Assembly (NCBI RefSeq): GCF_900103275.1
Contig: NZ_FNGP01000005.1
Location: 202,682 to 266,681, forward strand
Source: Tessaracoccus oleiagri
GTDB taxonomy: Bacteria; Actinomycetota; Actinomycetes; Propionibacteriales; Propionibacteriaceae
DNA length: 64,000 nucleotides
Reading direction: 5' to 3'
Shown: positions 19,758 to 28,239 of the stretch, one piece after another
Layout of the letters: every line of letters starts with the position of its first letter
Position numbering within the stretch: position 1 is the first letter of the stretch
Notes under the pieces: model-generated
What the model saw: the letters and a program-made list of their open reading frames with translations, nothing else
The model's database searches: none
Told to the model about the DNA's origin: nothing
Program-made: the position numbers and the translations under genes

Positions 19758-19865
19758 TCCGACCCTTGACCGATTAGCCCGCAGCGAAATGCGGCCGGAG
19801 GTGCTGGGAATTTATGACCCACCGGGTACGTTGTTATGGACACAACCCTTGTGAAGGAGGTCGAC

Positions 19866-20069
19866 ATGACTGAAACGATGACGGACCCGACGCTGACAGC
19901 ATTGGATCGTTGCGATCGCTGTGGAGCCCAGGCCTACCTTCGCGTATTCCTGCGCAGCGGCGGCGAGTTGCTCTTCTGTGCACACCACGCGGCTGCCCAC
20001 CGGGAGAAGCTCGCCGAGGTTGCGAGCCACATCCACGACGAGACGTCGAAACTGCACCAGTCGTCCTAA
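19866..20069 (+). CDS. DUF7455 zinc-finger-like small protein
   Basis: A 67-residue protein containing DRCDRCGAQAYLRV and LLFCAHH, so C16, C19, C38 and H40/H41 can form a zinc finger. The family is small, widespread in actinobacteria and uncharacterised. AAGGAGG lies five bases before ATG 19866; an in-frame ATG ten codons upstream lacks a site. A possible -10 is TACGTT at 19826-19831. It is divergent from parE and convergent with nudC, sharing the four bases CTAA at its stop. Confidence 0.85.
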   Translation: MTETMTDPTLTALDRCDRCGAQAYLRVFLRSGGELLFCAHHAAAHREKLAEVASHIHDETSKLHQSS

Positions 20070-20839
20070 CCGCGCCAGGCGTCGATCAGGGCCCGCCCGA
20101 TCGACGCCGGCCCCGGCAGGGAGATCCTCCCCGCCCCCAGCTTCGAGGCCAGCTCCTCCCTCGTGAGGAAGCTGGCCTCGACTATTTCCTCCCCGTCCAC
20201 CGCGAGCGCACCCGGGTCTGTGGCGATGGCGGTGAAGCCGAGCATCAGCGAACGCGGGAACGGCCACGGCTGGCTGCCGAAGTAGTTGATGCTCGTCAGC
20301 GCAAGGCCCACCTCCTCCATCGCCTCACGGGCACAAGCCTGCTCCAGGGACTCCCCGGGCTCCACGAAGCCGGCGATCACGGAAACCCGTCCCTCGGGCC
20401 AGGCGCGCTGCCGTGCGAGCAACAGGCGGTCGTCCTCATCGGTGATGGCGACGATCACGGCCGGGTCGGTGCGGTAGAACAGCAACGCGCCGCACTCGGT
20501 GCAGCGGCGGCGCTGGCCCCTGAACTCCATGACCGTGGGGCCGTGGCACTGCTCGCACCTCGGGCCGGAGGCGTGCCAGCGCACCAGCGACGACGCCGTG
20601 GCGATCAGTTCGTTGGGTGTGGCGCGGAAGTTCGTCACCGCAGCGGGCGTCGTCGGCACCGGCCGCGCGTACCAGACGGTGCCGTCGTAGAGCCCGATGA
20701 GGATGTCGCCCTCCCGCGGCTTCTCGCCCGGCGACGGCTCGAGCGCCACGTCGCCGTCGGGACCCACGTCCAGCACCGCCGTCGGGCCCTGGCCGTCGCC
20801 CGGGGTCCGGAACAGGCTCGATGGTTGCTTCCAGCGCAC
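20066..20839 (-). CDS. nudC: NAD(+) diphosphatase / RNA NAD-decapping Nudix hydrolase
   Basis: A 257-residue NudC. The zinc-binding cysteines are C95, C98, C113 and C116. The Nudix box spans G157-L179 (GFVEPGE... REAMEEVGL), and the NADH pyrophosphatase signature SQPWPFP is at 189-195. The enzyme cleaves NAD(H) to NMN(H) and AMP and removes NAD caps from RNA. It starts at GTG with AAGGGAG just upstream. The gene lies ten bases after the adnB stop on the same strand, probably at the end of the adnA-adnB operon. Confidence 0.94.
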   Translation of the reverse strand: MRWKQPSSLFRTPGDGQGPTAVLDVGPDGDVALEPSPGEKPREGDILIGLYDGTVWYARPVPTTPAAVTNFRATPNELIATASSLVRWHASGPRCEQCHGPTVMEFRGQRRRCTECGALLFYRTDPAVIVAITDEDDRLLLARQRAWPEGRVSVIAGFVEPGESLEQACAREAMEEVGLALTSINYFGSQPWPFPRSLMLGFTAIATDPGALAVDGEEIVEASFLTREELASKLGAGRISLPGPASIGRALIDAWRG

Positions 20840-20849
20840 GGGGCTCCCT

Positions 20850-23800
20850 TCAGAGTGAGAGTGCTTCGTCGACGAGACTGGGCGACGCCTTCGCGAGGAC
20901 GAGCCGGTCGGTGCGGACGTAGTAGAAGGCTGCCCCCACCCGCTCGAGGTCCAGGCCGCGGGCCTCGGCCCAAGCGCGACGATACACCGCGAGCTGGAGC
21001 TCGTCGGCCTCTCCGTGGGAGGTCTTCCAGTCGACGACCATCTCGTCGAAGTCGTCGCCGTCCCACTCGTACACCGCGTCCATCCTGCCGCGCAGCTGGT
21101 AGTCGCCGACGACCATGGCGAACGGTACCTCGACGGCGATCGGACTGCGGTGCGCGAACCGGCCGGCCTCGAATGCCGAGATCAGCTCCTCCAGCGGTGC
21201 CTCGTGCCGCTCGAACTCGTCGAACCCGCCGGGCAGTTGGAAGCGTCGCTGCACCCATTCGTGGAACCGGGTCCCCAGGTGCGCCGACCCGGAGGGCCGG
21301 CGCGGCATGCGCCGCAGCAGCCCCTCGGCGAACGCCTGGGGATCGTCACGGAGCGCGATCAGCGCGGTGGCCGACAGGCCGCGCGGCAACCGCACCACCC
21401 GTGCCGCGCCGCGGTCGCGGTGGGCGATGACGTGGGCGGCCGACTCGTCCCAGTCCCGGAACGCGGCCTCCACCTCGGGGGCGAGCGCGCCGGAGGTGGT
21501 GACCCACTCGTCGTCGGTGCCGACGGCGGCCCTGACCAGTTCCGCGGCCGCGAGCTGCGCCTCGACCGCCTCGGGCGGTGCCTTCGTCGGCCACGGAGCG
21601 GTGGCCAGGACCTTCTCGATCGGGTTCACCTCGGGGTCGGTCACCTCGTCGAGCGTCTGCCCGTGGGCGGCCGCCTCGTCCCAGATCACCCGGAAGTACC
21701 GTGATTCCTTACGGGGGCGCTTCGCGCCCGGCGACCACAGGTGGCAGGTGGCGACGAGGTGGTGCCGAGCTCGGGTGGCGGCGACGTACGCGAGGCGGTC
21801 CTCGGAGTACCCGTGGTCGGTCCGGACCTCCTCCTCGTACAGCTTGCGCCCTTCCTCGGTGAACTCGGCGAGCTGCGGCACGCTCTCGGCGTCGCCGCGC
21901 AGTGGGGCGGGGAGGGTCGCCGCCCTGAGCGGCCAGTAGCCGCTTCGGTACTGCGCCGGGAACACGGTGTCGGACAGTCCGGGGAGGAACACGTGGTCCC
22001 ATTCGAGGCCCTTCGCCCGGTGCACGGTGAGCAGTTTCACGGAGTTCTCATCGCTGACCACGGCCTGCTCGAGTCCGACCCCGCGGTCCTCCTCGGCGTC
22101 GAGGTACGCCATCAGGCCGGCCAGCGAGCCGTCACCGTCGACGGCGACGTAGTCGGTGCACGCGGCGACGAAGCGACCCAACTGCGTCGTCTCCTCGCCC
22201 TGTGCCAGCAGCTCCTCCTCGAGACCGAGGGTGCGGATGATGCGCAGCACGAGGTCGGCGACGGGCTCGGTGGCGTGGGCGCGCAGCCGCTGCAACTCCT
22301 CGTGGAACCTCTGGATTCGCCGGCGGCCCTCGGGGCTGAGGTCGGCGGGAGGATCGGCGACCGCGTCGAGGAGGCAGACGACCTCTCCCGGGTCGGACCC
22401 GGTCACCGTCTGCTCGAGCGCATCCGAGAGACCGGCTCCACCGTCGCCGGTCCGGTCGCCGAGGAGTTCCTCGGCGCGCCGTCCCAACGCGGCCATGTCG
22501 GCCAGGCCGATCCCCCACCGCGCGCCCGTCAGCAGCGCCGCGACGGCGGGGTTCGCCGTCGCGTCGTCCAGGATGCGCATGGTCGCCACGACCGGCACGA
22601 TCTCCGGCAGCCCCAGGAGCCCGCCCAGCCCCACGATCTCGACGGGGACACCGGCGGCCCGCAGCGCGGAGAAGATCGGGGACATCGTCGCGTTGCGGCG
22701 GCACAGCACCGCGATCTCGGACCACCGGGAGCCCGCGCCGAGCGCGACGACCTGCTCGGTGAGGTGCCTGATCTCCGCCTCTTCCGTGTCGAACCTGGCC
22801 GCTTCGACCGATCCCGGGCCCGTGCCCCCCGGGGCGCGGAGGGCGACGCCCTTCTCCCCCGGGATCGTGCTGGCCAGCCGATTGCCGACGTCGAGGATCC
22901 GGGTCTGCGACCGGCGGTTGACCGACAGGGTGTAGTCGCCCGCCGATCCATCGCCGAAGTCGGCCGGGAACTGGAGGATGTTGCTGGCGGCCGCGCCGCG
23001 CCAGCCGTAGATGGCCTGGTACGGGTCCCCGACGGCGGTGACCGCATGGCCGGCGAAGAGCCTCGTCAACAACTTCGCCTGCGCCGACGAGGTGTCCTGG
23101 TACTCGTCGAGCAGCACGACCGCGTAGCGCTGCCGCAGTTCCGCGGCGATGCTCGGGACCGTGCGAGCCAGTTGCTCGGCCGTCCGCAGCTGGTCGGCGA
23201 ACTCGACGACGCCCAGCTCCCGCTTCAGCTCCTGGTAGTCCGCCACCAGGCGCAGGAGTTCCAGCCGCTCCTGCTGCTGGGCGGCCGCCTCCAGCATCTT
23301 CGCGTAGGGCTTGACGACCTTCTTGCCGTACCCGGGCGCGTCGCGGAACCACTGCTCGGCCCGCGACGTGAAGGCCGCGACCTCCTCGACCCCGACCAGG
23401 TGCGACTGCATCTCGGCGTCCAACCCGAGGACCCGCTCGGGGATGGAGTGGTGGCTCAGCCGGGACAGCGCGTGGAAGGGTCCGCGCGCGCCCCGCACCA
23501 CGCGCTCCGCCAACCGGAACCGCGTGGCCCCGGTGATCATCACCGGCTCGGTGTCCAGCCCTCCCCGCAACCCGAACTCCCCCACCAGGCGAGCGGCGAA
23601 CGAGTCGTAGGTGGAGACCACCTCCATGCCCTCGTCGGGATCGTCGGAGCGGACGCCCGCGCGCGCCAGGGCGCCGCGGATCCGTTCGGCCAACTCCGCG
23701 GCGGCCTTGCGCGTGAAGGTGAGCCCCAGCACTTCGTGGGGCCGGAGCTGGCCGCTCCCCACCAGCCACACGACGCGGGCCGCCATCACCGTCGTCTTCC

Positions 23801-23921
23801 CCGTGCCCGCGCCGGCGATGATGACACCGGGCTCCAGCGGTGCGGTGATGGCGGCGAGCTGCTCGTCGCTGAAGCGGATGCCGATCGCCTCGCAGAGGTC
23901 CTCCGTGGTGCGCAGCCTCAT
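20850..23921 (-). CDS. adnB: UvrD-like helicase with C-terminal RecB-type nuclease (AdnB-like)
   Basis: A 1023-residue SF1A helicase-nuclease. Walker A is GAGTGKT (37-43), Walker B DEYQD (272-276), and later motifs include SVNRRSQTRIL and VHRAKGLEWDHV. The C-terminal nuclease has VVDWKT (catalytic D964) followed by LQLAVYRRAW. Together with AdnA it should resect double-strand breaks. The intact motor fits AdnB, the leading motor of mycobacterial AdnAB. ATG 23921 overlaps the adnA stop (ATGA). No Fe-S cysteines are seen, in contrast to its partner. Confidence 0.88.
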   Translation of the reverse strand: MRLRTTEDLCEAIGIRFSDEQLAAITAPLEPGVIIAGAGTGKTTVMAARVVWLVGSGQLRPHEVLGLTFTRKAAAELAERIRGALARAGVRSDDPDEGMEVVSTYDSFAARLVGEFGLRGGLDTEPVMITGATRFRLAERVVRGARGPFHALSRLSHHSIPERVLGLDAEMQSHLVGVEEVAAFTSRAEQWFRDAPGYGKKVVKPYAKMLEAAAQQQERLELLRLVADYQELKRELGVVEFADQLRTAEQLARTVPSIAAELRQRYAVVLLDEYQDTSSAQAKLLTRLFAGHAVTAVGDPYQAIYGWRGAAASNILQFPADFGDGSAGDYTLSVNRRSQTRILDVGNRLASTIPGEKGVALRAPGGTGPGSVEAARFDTEEAEIRHLTEQVVALGAGSRWSEIAVLCRRNATMSPIFSALRAAGVPVEIVGLGGLLGLPEIVPVVATMRILDDATANPAVAALLTGARWGIGLADMAALGRRAEELLGDRTGDGGAGLSDALEQTVTGSDPGEVVCLLDAVADPPADLSPEGRRRIQRFHEELQRLRAHATEPVADLVLRIIRTLGLEEELLAQGEETTQLGRFVAACTDYVAVDGDGSLAGLMAYLDAEEDRGVGLEQAVVSDENSVKLLTVHRAKGLEWDHVFLPGLSDTVFPAQYRSGYWPLRAATLPAPLRGDAESVPQLAEFTEEGRKLYEEEVRTDHGYSEDRLAYVAATRARHHLVATCHLWSPGAKRPRKESRYFRVIWDEAAAHGQTLDEVTDPEVNPIEKVLATAPWPTKAPPEAVEAQLAAAELVRAAVGTDDEWVTTSGALAPEVEAAFRDWDESAAHVIAHRDRGAARVVRLPRGLSATALIALRDDPQAFAEGLLRRMPRRPSGSAHLGTRFHEWVQRRFQLPGGFDEFERHEAPLEELISAFEAGRFAHRSPIAVEVPFAMVVGDYQLRGRMDAVYEWDGDDFDEMVVDWKTSHGEADELQLAVYRRAWAEARGLDLERVGAAFYYVRTDRLVLAKASPSLVDEALSL

Positions 23922-26900
23922 CGGCCGATCTCCTTCACGAACGCCGGGCACCCGGCCTTGAACTGGCAGTAGTTGCACGCGGGGTTCTCCGTGGCCGGGA
24001 AGTCGCCGACCTCCAACGTCCGCACCGCCTGGGCGATCCGGTCATGGACCCACGTGGGCCCCACCTCGAGCGGTTCGTCCTTCAACTCGGGCACGGCGGC
24101 AAGGGTGGACTGCTCCACCACCGCGGGGAACTCGCCGACGGCGTGCCGGAGGAACACCAGGGCCGGAGCCTCCACGTCGCGCACGCCCGGCGCCAGGTGG
24201 TCGAAGGCCCCCTCGCCTGCGGCCAACTGGTAGACCCCGAGCTGGATGTCGTCGGCCACGTCGGCGGCGGTGCGCCGGGTGCGGCCGGTCTTGAAGTCGA
24301 CGATGCGCAGGCGTGGCCGGTCCCCGTCGCGGTCGAGCAGGTCGATGCGGTCGGCGAAGCCGTGGAGCACGACCTGGCGGCCCTCGACCTCGATGGTGAC
24401 GTCGAACCGCTGCTCGACGGCGAGCAGGTCCCGCTCGTGCTCGGCCAACCAGTTGGCGAGGCGCTCCAGCCCGGCCTCGATCTCCACCCGCTCCGACGCG
24501 CTCAGCCACTCCGCCTCGAACGGGATGCGATCCCAGACCTTGCCGAGTTCGGCTCGCATGTCCGCCAGGCCGAGGCCGTCGAGCTGGGCGTGCTTGGCGA
24601 TGAGGTGCACGACGTCGCCGATGGAGGCCCGCGACTGGGGAGGCCGTGAGGCCTTGGCGCGCCGGTTGAGGAAATAGCGCCGGGGACAGCCGGTGAGCTC
24701 CGCCAACGCGGTCCCGCTCAGCCAGATCGCCCCGTCGGGGCGCGGCGCGGGCGTGGTCGGGCGCGCCAGTCCCCACCAGGCCTCGGGACGGGCCGTGTGC
24801 AGCCCCCGCTCCCCCAGGTGGGCCAGGCGCCGCGCCGCGCCGCGCCGGAGCGTCTCGGGCTGCTCGACGTCGGCCGCCGCGGCCCGGAGCTCTCCGACGA
24901 GCGAGGCCGCGGTCATGGGCCGGGCCGGCCGCCCGGGCACGAACTCGGCGACGACGCCGAGCTCGTGGACGAACCGCGACGCCTCGCTCGCCTCCCCCTC
25001 GGCCCCCCGGACCCCGCTCACGTGGAGGTGCGTGGCCGCCCGCGAGCAAGCGAGGTGGAAGAGCCGACGTTCCTCCCGCAGCTGCTCGCCGAGTGTCCGC
25101 GGCGAGCCGTCGAGGACCCGCCCCGGGTCCAGCAACAGGCCGCCGGGAGTGAGGCGCGGCCACCTGCCCTCCTGCACACCCACCACCCACACCCGCTGCC
25201 ACTGCCGTCCCTTGGCCCGGTGCGCCGTGGTGAGCGTGACGCCGGTCCCGCGGGCCGCGAGCTCGCGCCCGGTGTCCGCGGGGATCTCCTCGCCCGCGAG
25301 CTCGCGGATGAAGGTCCGGGCGCCCGCTGCCCCCCGCCGGACCGGCTCGCGCGACGCCCGCTCGAACAGCTCGACCACCGCGTCCAGATGGTGGTTGGCT
25401 CGCCGTGACCCTTCGATCGCGGTCGCGCGGAGGCGCTCGGGCCAGTCCGTGGAGGACCACAGTTGCCAGAGCACGTGCTGGACCTCTTGGCCCTGTCCGA
25501 GCTGTTCCGCGGCGTGGCGCAGCGTCACAGCCAGCCCTGCGGCCGCCTTCGCCTCGGGGACCTGGAGCCCTTCGAGCAACTGCGGCTCGGCGAGGCAGCG
25601 CCCGAGGAGCTGGTCGGAATGGCCGAGTTGCGCGTGCCGTGCGAGCAGCGAACGCCCGAGCCTGCGCAGGGCGATGGCGTCCAGCCCGCACAGCGGCGAG
25701 CTGAGGAGGAGCCGTGCCTGGTCGGCATCGGGTGCGCCGCCCGAGGCCGCGACGTCGAGCGCGAGCAACAGGGTGACGACTGATTCCTCCTCCGCGAGGA
25801 CGAGTTCGTCGGCCGCCACCTCCACCGGGATCCCGAGCCTCAGCAGCTCTCGGGTCATGGGCGCCAGCTGGGCCCTCCCTGCCCGCATGATCACCGCGAG
25901 GTCCCCCCAATCGGCGCCGTCGGCCACCGCGCGCCGGAGTTCGTCGGCGACGTGCGCGGCCTCGGAGGGCGGATCGTCGTAGATGCGCACCGTGACGCTC
26001 CCGGGCTCGGTGGAGCGCGGGGCTGCCGGGGCCGGGGCGAGCCGCGCGTCGAGTCGGGTTCGCAACGACTCCAGCGCTTCGGCCACCTGCGTGCCGTGCC
26101 GGTGGTCCACGTCGAGGTCGATCCGGGTGGAGGGGTGGAACTCGAGGAGCCGCAGCATGCCCTCGGGGTCCGCCCCGCGGAAACCACTCACCGCCTGCTG
26201 GGGGTCGCCGAAGACCACGAGCGGCAGGCCGAGCCCGGCGAGGTCGCCCAGGAACGCCGCCTGGGCGAGGTCGAGGTCGTGCGCGTCATCGACGAGGACG
26301 CCGCGGAAGCGGTCGCGCAGCGAGGCCGCGACGGCCTCGTCGCGCACCAGGAGCCGGGCGCGGTAGACGAGCTCCGCGTAGTCGAGGGTGTGCTCCAGGT
26401 CGCCCACCGCGAGGTACTCGTCGAGGAAGTTCGCGATCGCGGCCAGGGTCGCGTCGCCCCGCTCGACCGCCATCGCCGCGAGCCGCTCCTCGTCCCAGGA
26501 GCGCTGCCGCACCCTGGCCAGCACCTCCCTGAGCTGGCGGGCGAAGGCCCGGGTGCCGAGGGCGGGGCGGAGTTCCTCAGGCCATGCGACCCGGGGGCTG
26601 GCGAGCAGGTCGCGGATCCGCTGCTCCTGCTGCGGCGCGCGCAGCAGCGCCCAGGGCACCTCGTCGGCGGGCTGGAACTGCCGAAGCAGGCCCAGCGCGA
26701 GCCCATGCACGGTGGTCACGGTGGGCGACGCCTGCGCCCGTCCGACGCGCGCGACGACGTCCCGCCGGACGGCCTGGGCGGCCGACCGGGAACCCGCCAG
26801 CACCGCGAACTCCGCGAGGGGGGCGCCCTCGCGCACCCGGGCCGCCACCGCCGCGACGAGGGTCTCGGTCTTCCCGCTCCCCGGGCCCCCCACCACGACG

Positions 26901-26998
26901 GTCACTCCCGGCCTTGGTGCCGCCGCCTCCCGCTGCCGGGGAGTGGGATCGGGAACGCGCACGGGGTCCGGGGGCAGCAGTCTCCACATGCCCGCCAT
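23918..26998 (-). CDS. adnA: UvrD-like helicase with Fe-S RecB-type nuclease (AdnA-like)
   Basis: A 1026-residue partner of AdnB. Walker A is GGPGSGKT (37-44), but the Walker B position reads VDDAHD (237-241) instead of DExQD, consistent with the vestigial motor reported for AdnA. The C-terminal nuclease has GFADRIDLL and IVDFKTG (D901), and cysteines 771, 1008, 1011 and 1017 (TGCPRRYF, CNYCQFKAGC) match the Fe-S staple of AddB/AdnA-type nucleases. The start is uncertain (26998 or 26989); neither has a clear ribosome-binding site. AdnA/AdnB assignment uses subunit order and nuclease position and is moderately secure. Confidence 0.85.
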   Translation of the reverse strand: MAGMWRLLPPDPVRVPDPTPRQREAAAPRPGVTVVVGGPGSGKTETLVAAVAARVREGAPLAEFAVLAGSRSAAQAVRRDVVARVGRAQASPTVTTVHGLALGLLRQFQPADEVPWALLRAPQQEQRIRDLLASPRVAWPEELRPALGTRAFARQLREVLARVRQRSWDEERLAAMAVERGDATLAAIANFLDEYLAVGDLEHTLDYAELVYRARLLVRDEAVAASLRDRFRGVLVDDAHDLDLAQAAFLGDLAGLGLPLVVFGDPQQAVSGFRGADPEGMLRLLEFHPSTRIDLDVDHRHGTQVAEALESLRTRLDARLAPAPAAPRSTEPGSVTVRIYDDPPSEAAHVADELRRAVADGADWGDLAVIMRAGRAQLAPMTRELLRLGIPVEVAADELVLAEEESVVTLLLALDVAASGGAPDADQARLLLSSPLCGLDAIALRRLGRSLLARHAQLGHSDQLLGRCLAEPQLLEGLQVPEAKAAAGLAVTLRHAAEQLGQGQEVQHVLWQLWSSTDWPERLRATAIEGSRRANHHLDAVVELFERASREPVRRGAAGARTFIRELAGEEIPADTGRELAARGTGVTLTTAHRAKGRQWQRVWVVGVQEGRWPRLTPGGLLLDPGRVLDGSPRTLGEQLREERRLFHLACSRAATHLHVSGVRGAEGEASEASRFVHELGVVAEFVPGRPARPMTAASLVGELRAAAADVEQPETLRRGAARRLAHLGERGLHTARPEAWWGLARPTTPAPRPDGAIWLSGTALAELTGCPRRYFLNRRAKASRPPQSRASIGDVVHLIAKHAQLDGLGLADMRAELGKVWDRIPFEAEWLSASERVEIEAGLERLANWLAEHERDLLAVEQRFDVTIEVEGRQVVLHGFADRIDLLDRDGDRPRLRIVDFKTGRTRRTAADVADDIQLGVYQLAAGEGAFDHLAPGVRDVEAPALVFLRHAVGEFPAVVEQSTLAAVPELKDEPLEVGPTWVHDRIAQAVRTLEVGDFPATENPACNYCQFKAGCPAFVKEIGR

Positions 26999-27120
26999 GC
27001 AACCACACACCACCGACAAACCGCACCGCCGCGGTCGCGCTGCGGCCTCGTCGGCGTCTTCCTCGCCCGCGGACCGGGGAGGCGGTAAGTTCGTCCGGTC
27101 GGAAGTCACAGGAGGAGCCC

Positions 27121-27918
27121 ATGTCCAGGTCAGAGCGGGCGCACTACACGCGCACCCCGGCCAGCTGGATCGCCGGGTGCAGCGACGTGGGCACGCGCCA
27201 CCGGACCAACCAGGACGCCTTCTGCATCGCCGTCCGCGAGTCGCCCGGGCGGGCCGCCCTGATCGCCGTCGCGGACGGCGTCTCCTCGGCCGCGGGATCC
27301 GAGCTCGCGTCGCTCGTCGCCACGGAGACGGTGATCGCCACGCTCGTCGAGAAGCTCTCCGCCGGCACCCCCGAGAACGTCGCCTTCGTCCAGTCGTTCG
27401 TCGAGGCGAACCGCGCGGTGCTCGGGGCGAGGGTCGGCGACGAGCCGGCCGCCTGCACCCTGATCGCCGCACAGGTCTCCCCCGAGTCGGTGTCCATCGC
27501 GAACGTCGGCGACTCCCGCGCCTACTGGGTCGGGGACGACGGGAGCTGCCGACTGTTGAGCACCGACGACTCCATGGCCCAGGCGCGCATCATGCTGGGC
27601 ATGTCCCGCGACGACGCCGAGCAGTCGTCGCACGCCCACGCCATCACCAAGTGGCTGGGGCGCAGCGCCACCAACGTCACCCCTTCGGTGACCACCTTCC
27701 AGCCGGCGACCGACGGATGGCTGCTGCTGTGCACCGACGGGCTCTGGAACTACGCGAGCTCCCCGGAGGCCATGTGCGGGCTGGTCAGCGCCCACACCGC
27801 GACCGACCCGCGGCCCGAAGCCGTGGCCGAGGGCCTGGTCGCGTGGGCGAACGAGGCCGGCGGCAAGGACAACATCACCGCCGTCGTGGCGCGACTCCAG
27901 GTTGCCCCGCCGCGCTAG
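27121..27918 (+). CDS. PP2C-family serine/threonine protein phosphatase
   Basis: A 265-residue single-domain, soluble PP2C. Metal-binding aspartates lie in RTNQDAF (D32), VADGVSS (D52), CTDGLW and GGKDNITAVV; GDSRAYW is also present. It lacks the transmembrane segment and extracytoplasmic tail of PstP. It should dephosphorylate Ser/Thr phosphoproteins, with unknown targets. AGGAGG lies five bases upstream of the ATG, and TAAGTT (27086-27091) is a possible -10. It is divergent from adnA. Confidence 0.9.
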   Translation: MSRSERAHYTRTPASWIAGCSDVGTRHRTNQDAFCIAVRESPGRAALIAVADGVSSAAGSELASLVATETVIATLVEKLSAGTPENVAFVQSFVEANRAVLGARVGDEPAACTLIAAQVSPESVSIANVGDSRAYWVGDDGSCRLLSTDDSMAQARIMLGMSRDDAEQSSHAHAITKWLGRSATNVTPSVTTFQPATDGWLLLCTDGLWNYASSPEAMCGLVSAHTATDPRPEAVAEGLVAWANEAGGKDNITAVVARLQVAPPR

Positions 27919-27946
27919 GGTGAACCATGAACGAAGGGAACATTGC

Positions 27947-28171
27947 ATGGAGATCAAGCTCGGCATCGCCGACGTCGCCCGTGAGATCAGCCTCGAGACG
28001 GAGGCCTCCGCCGAGGAGCTCGGCGCGCAGTTGAAGTCCGCCCTCGCCGACGACGGCATCCTGGAGATCACCGACACGAAGGGACGCAAGGTCCTCGTGC
28101 CCGCACGGCGCGTCGGGTTCATCGAGCTCGGCTCCGCGCACGCACGGCCGGTGGGCTTCGGCGCAGTATAG
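27947..28171 (+). CDS. DUF3107 family protein
   Basis: A 74-residue cytoplasmic protein, MEIKLGIADVAREISLETE..., ending in GRKVLVPARRVGFIELG. This is DUF3107, a short actinobacterial family of unknown function that in mycobacteria sits near the RhlE helicase and adnAB genes, the same neighbourhood as here. AAGGGAA lies seven bases before the ATG, and TAGGGT (27916-27921) is a possible -10. Confidence 0.85.
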   Translation: MEIKLGIADVAREISLETEASAEELGAQLKSALADDGILEITDTKGRKVLVPARRVGFIELGSAHARPVGFGAV

Positions 28172-28193
28172 GGCCGGCCGAGTCGCTCCCTGA

Positions 28194-28239
28194 TAGGATC
28201 AGGCGTCGCGGACACATCCCGTCCGCCCGAGCAAGAGGT
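28194..28239 (+). promoter_or_regulatory. promoter and leader of the DEAD-box helicase gene
   Basis: TAGGAT at 28194-28199 is a -10 candidate. AAGAGG at 28233-28238 is the only ribosome-binding site; it is correctly spaced (seven bases) for CTG 28246 but too close to TTG 28240. Confidence 0.4.

Noticed and set aside
19836..19865. Longer N-terminus for the DUF7455 protein (MDTTLVKEVD...)
   Set aside because: The strong AAGGAGG at 19854-19860 would lie inside the coding region and is correctly spaced only for ATG 19866.
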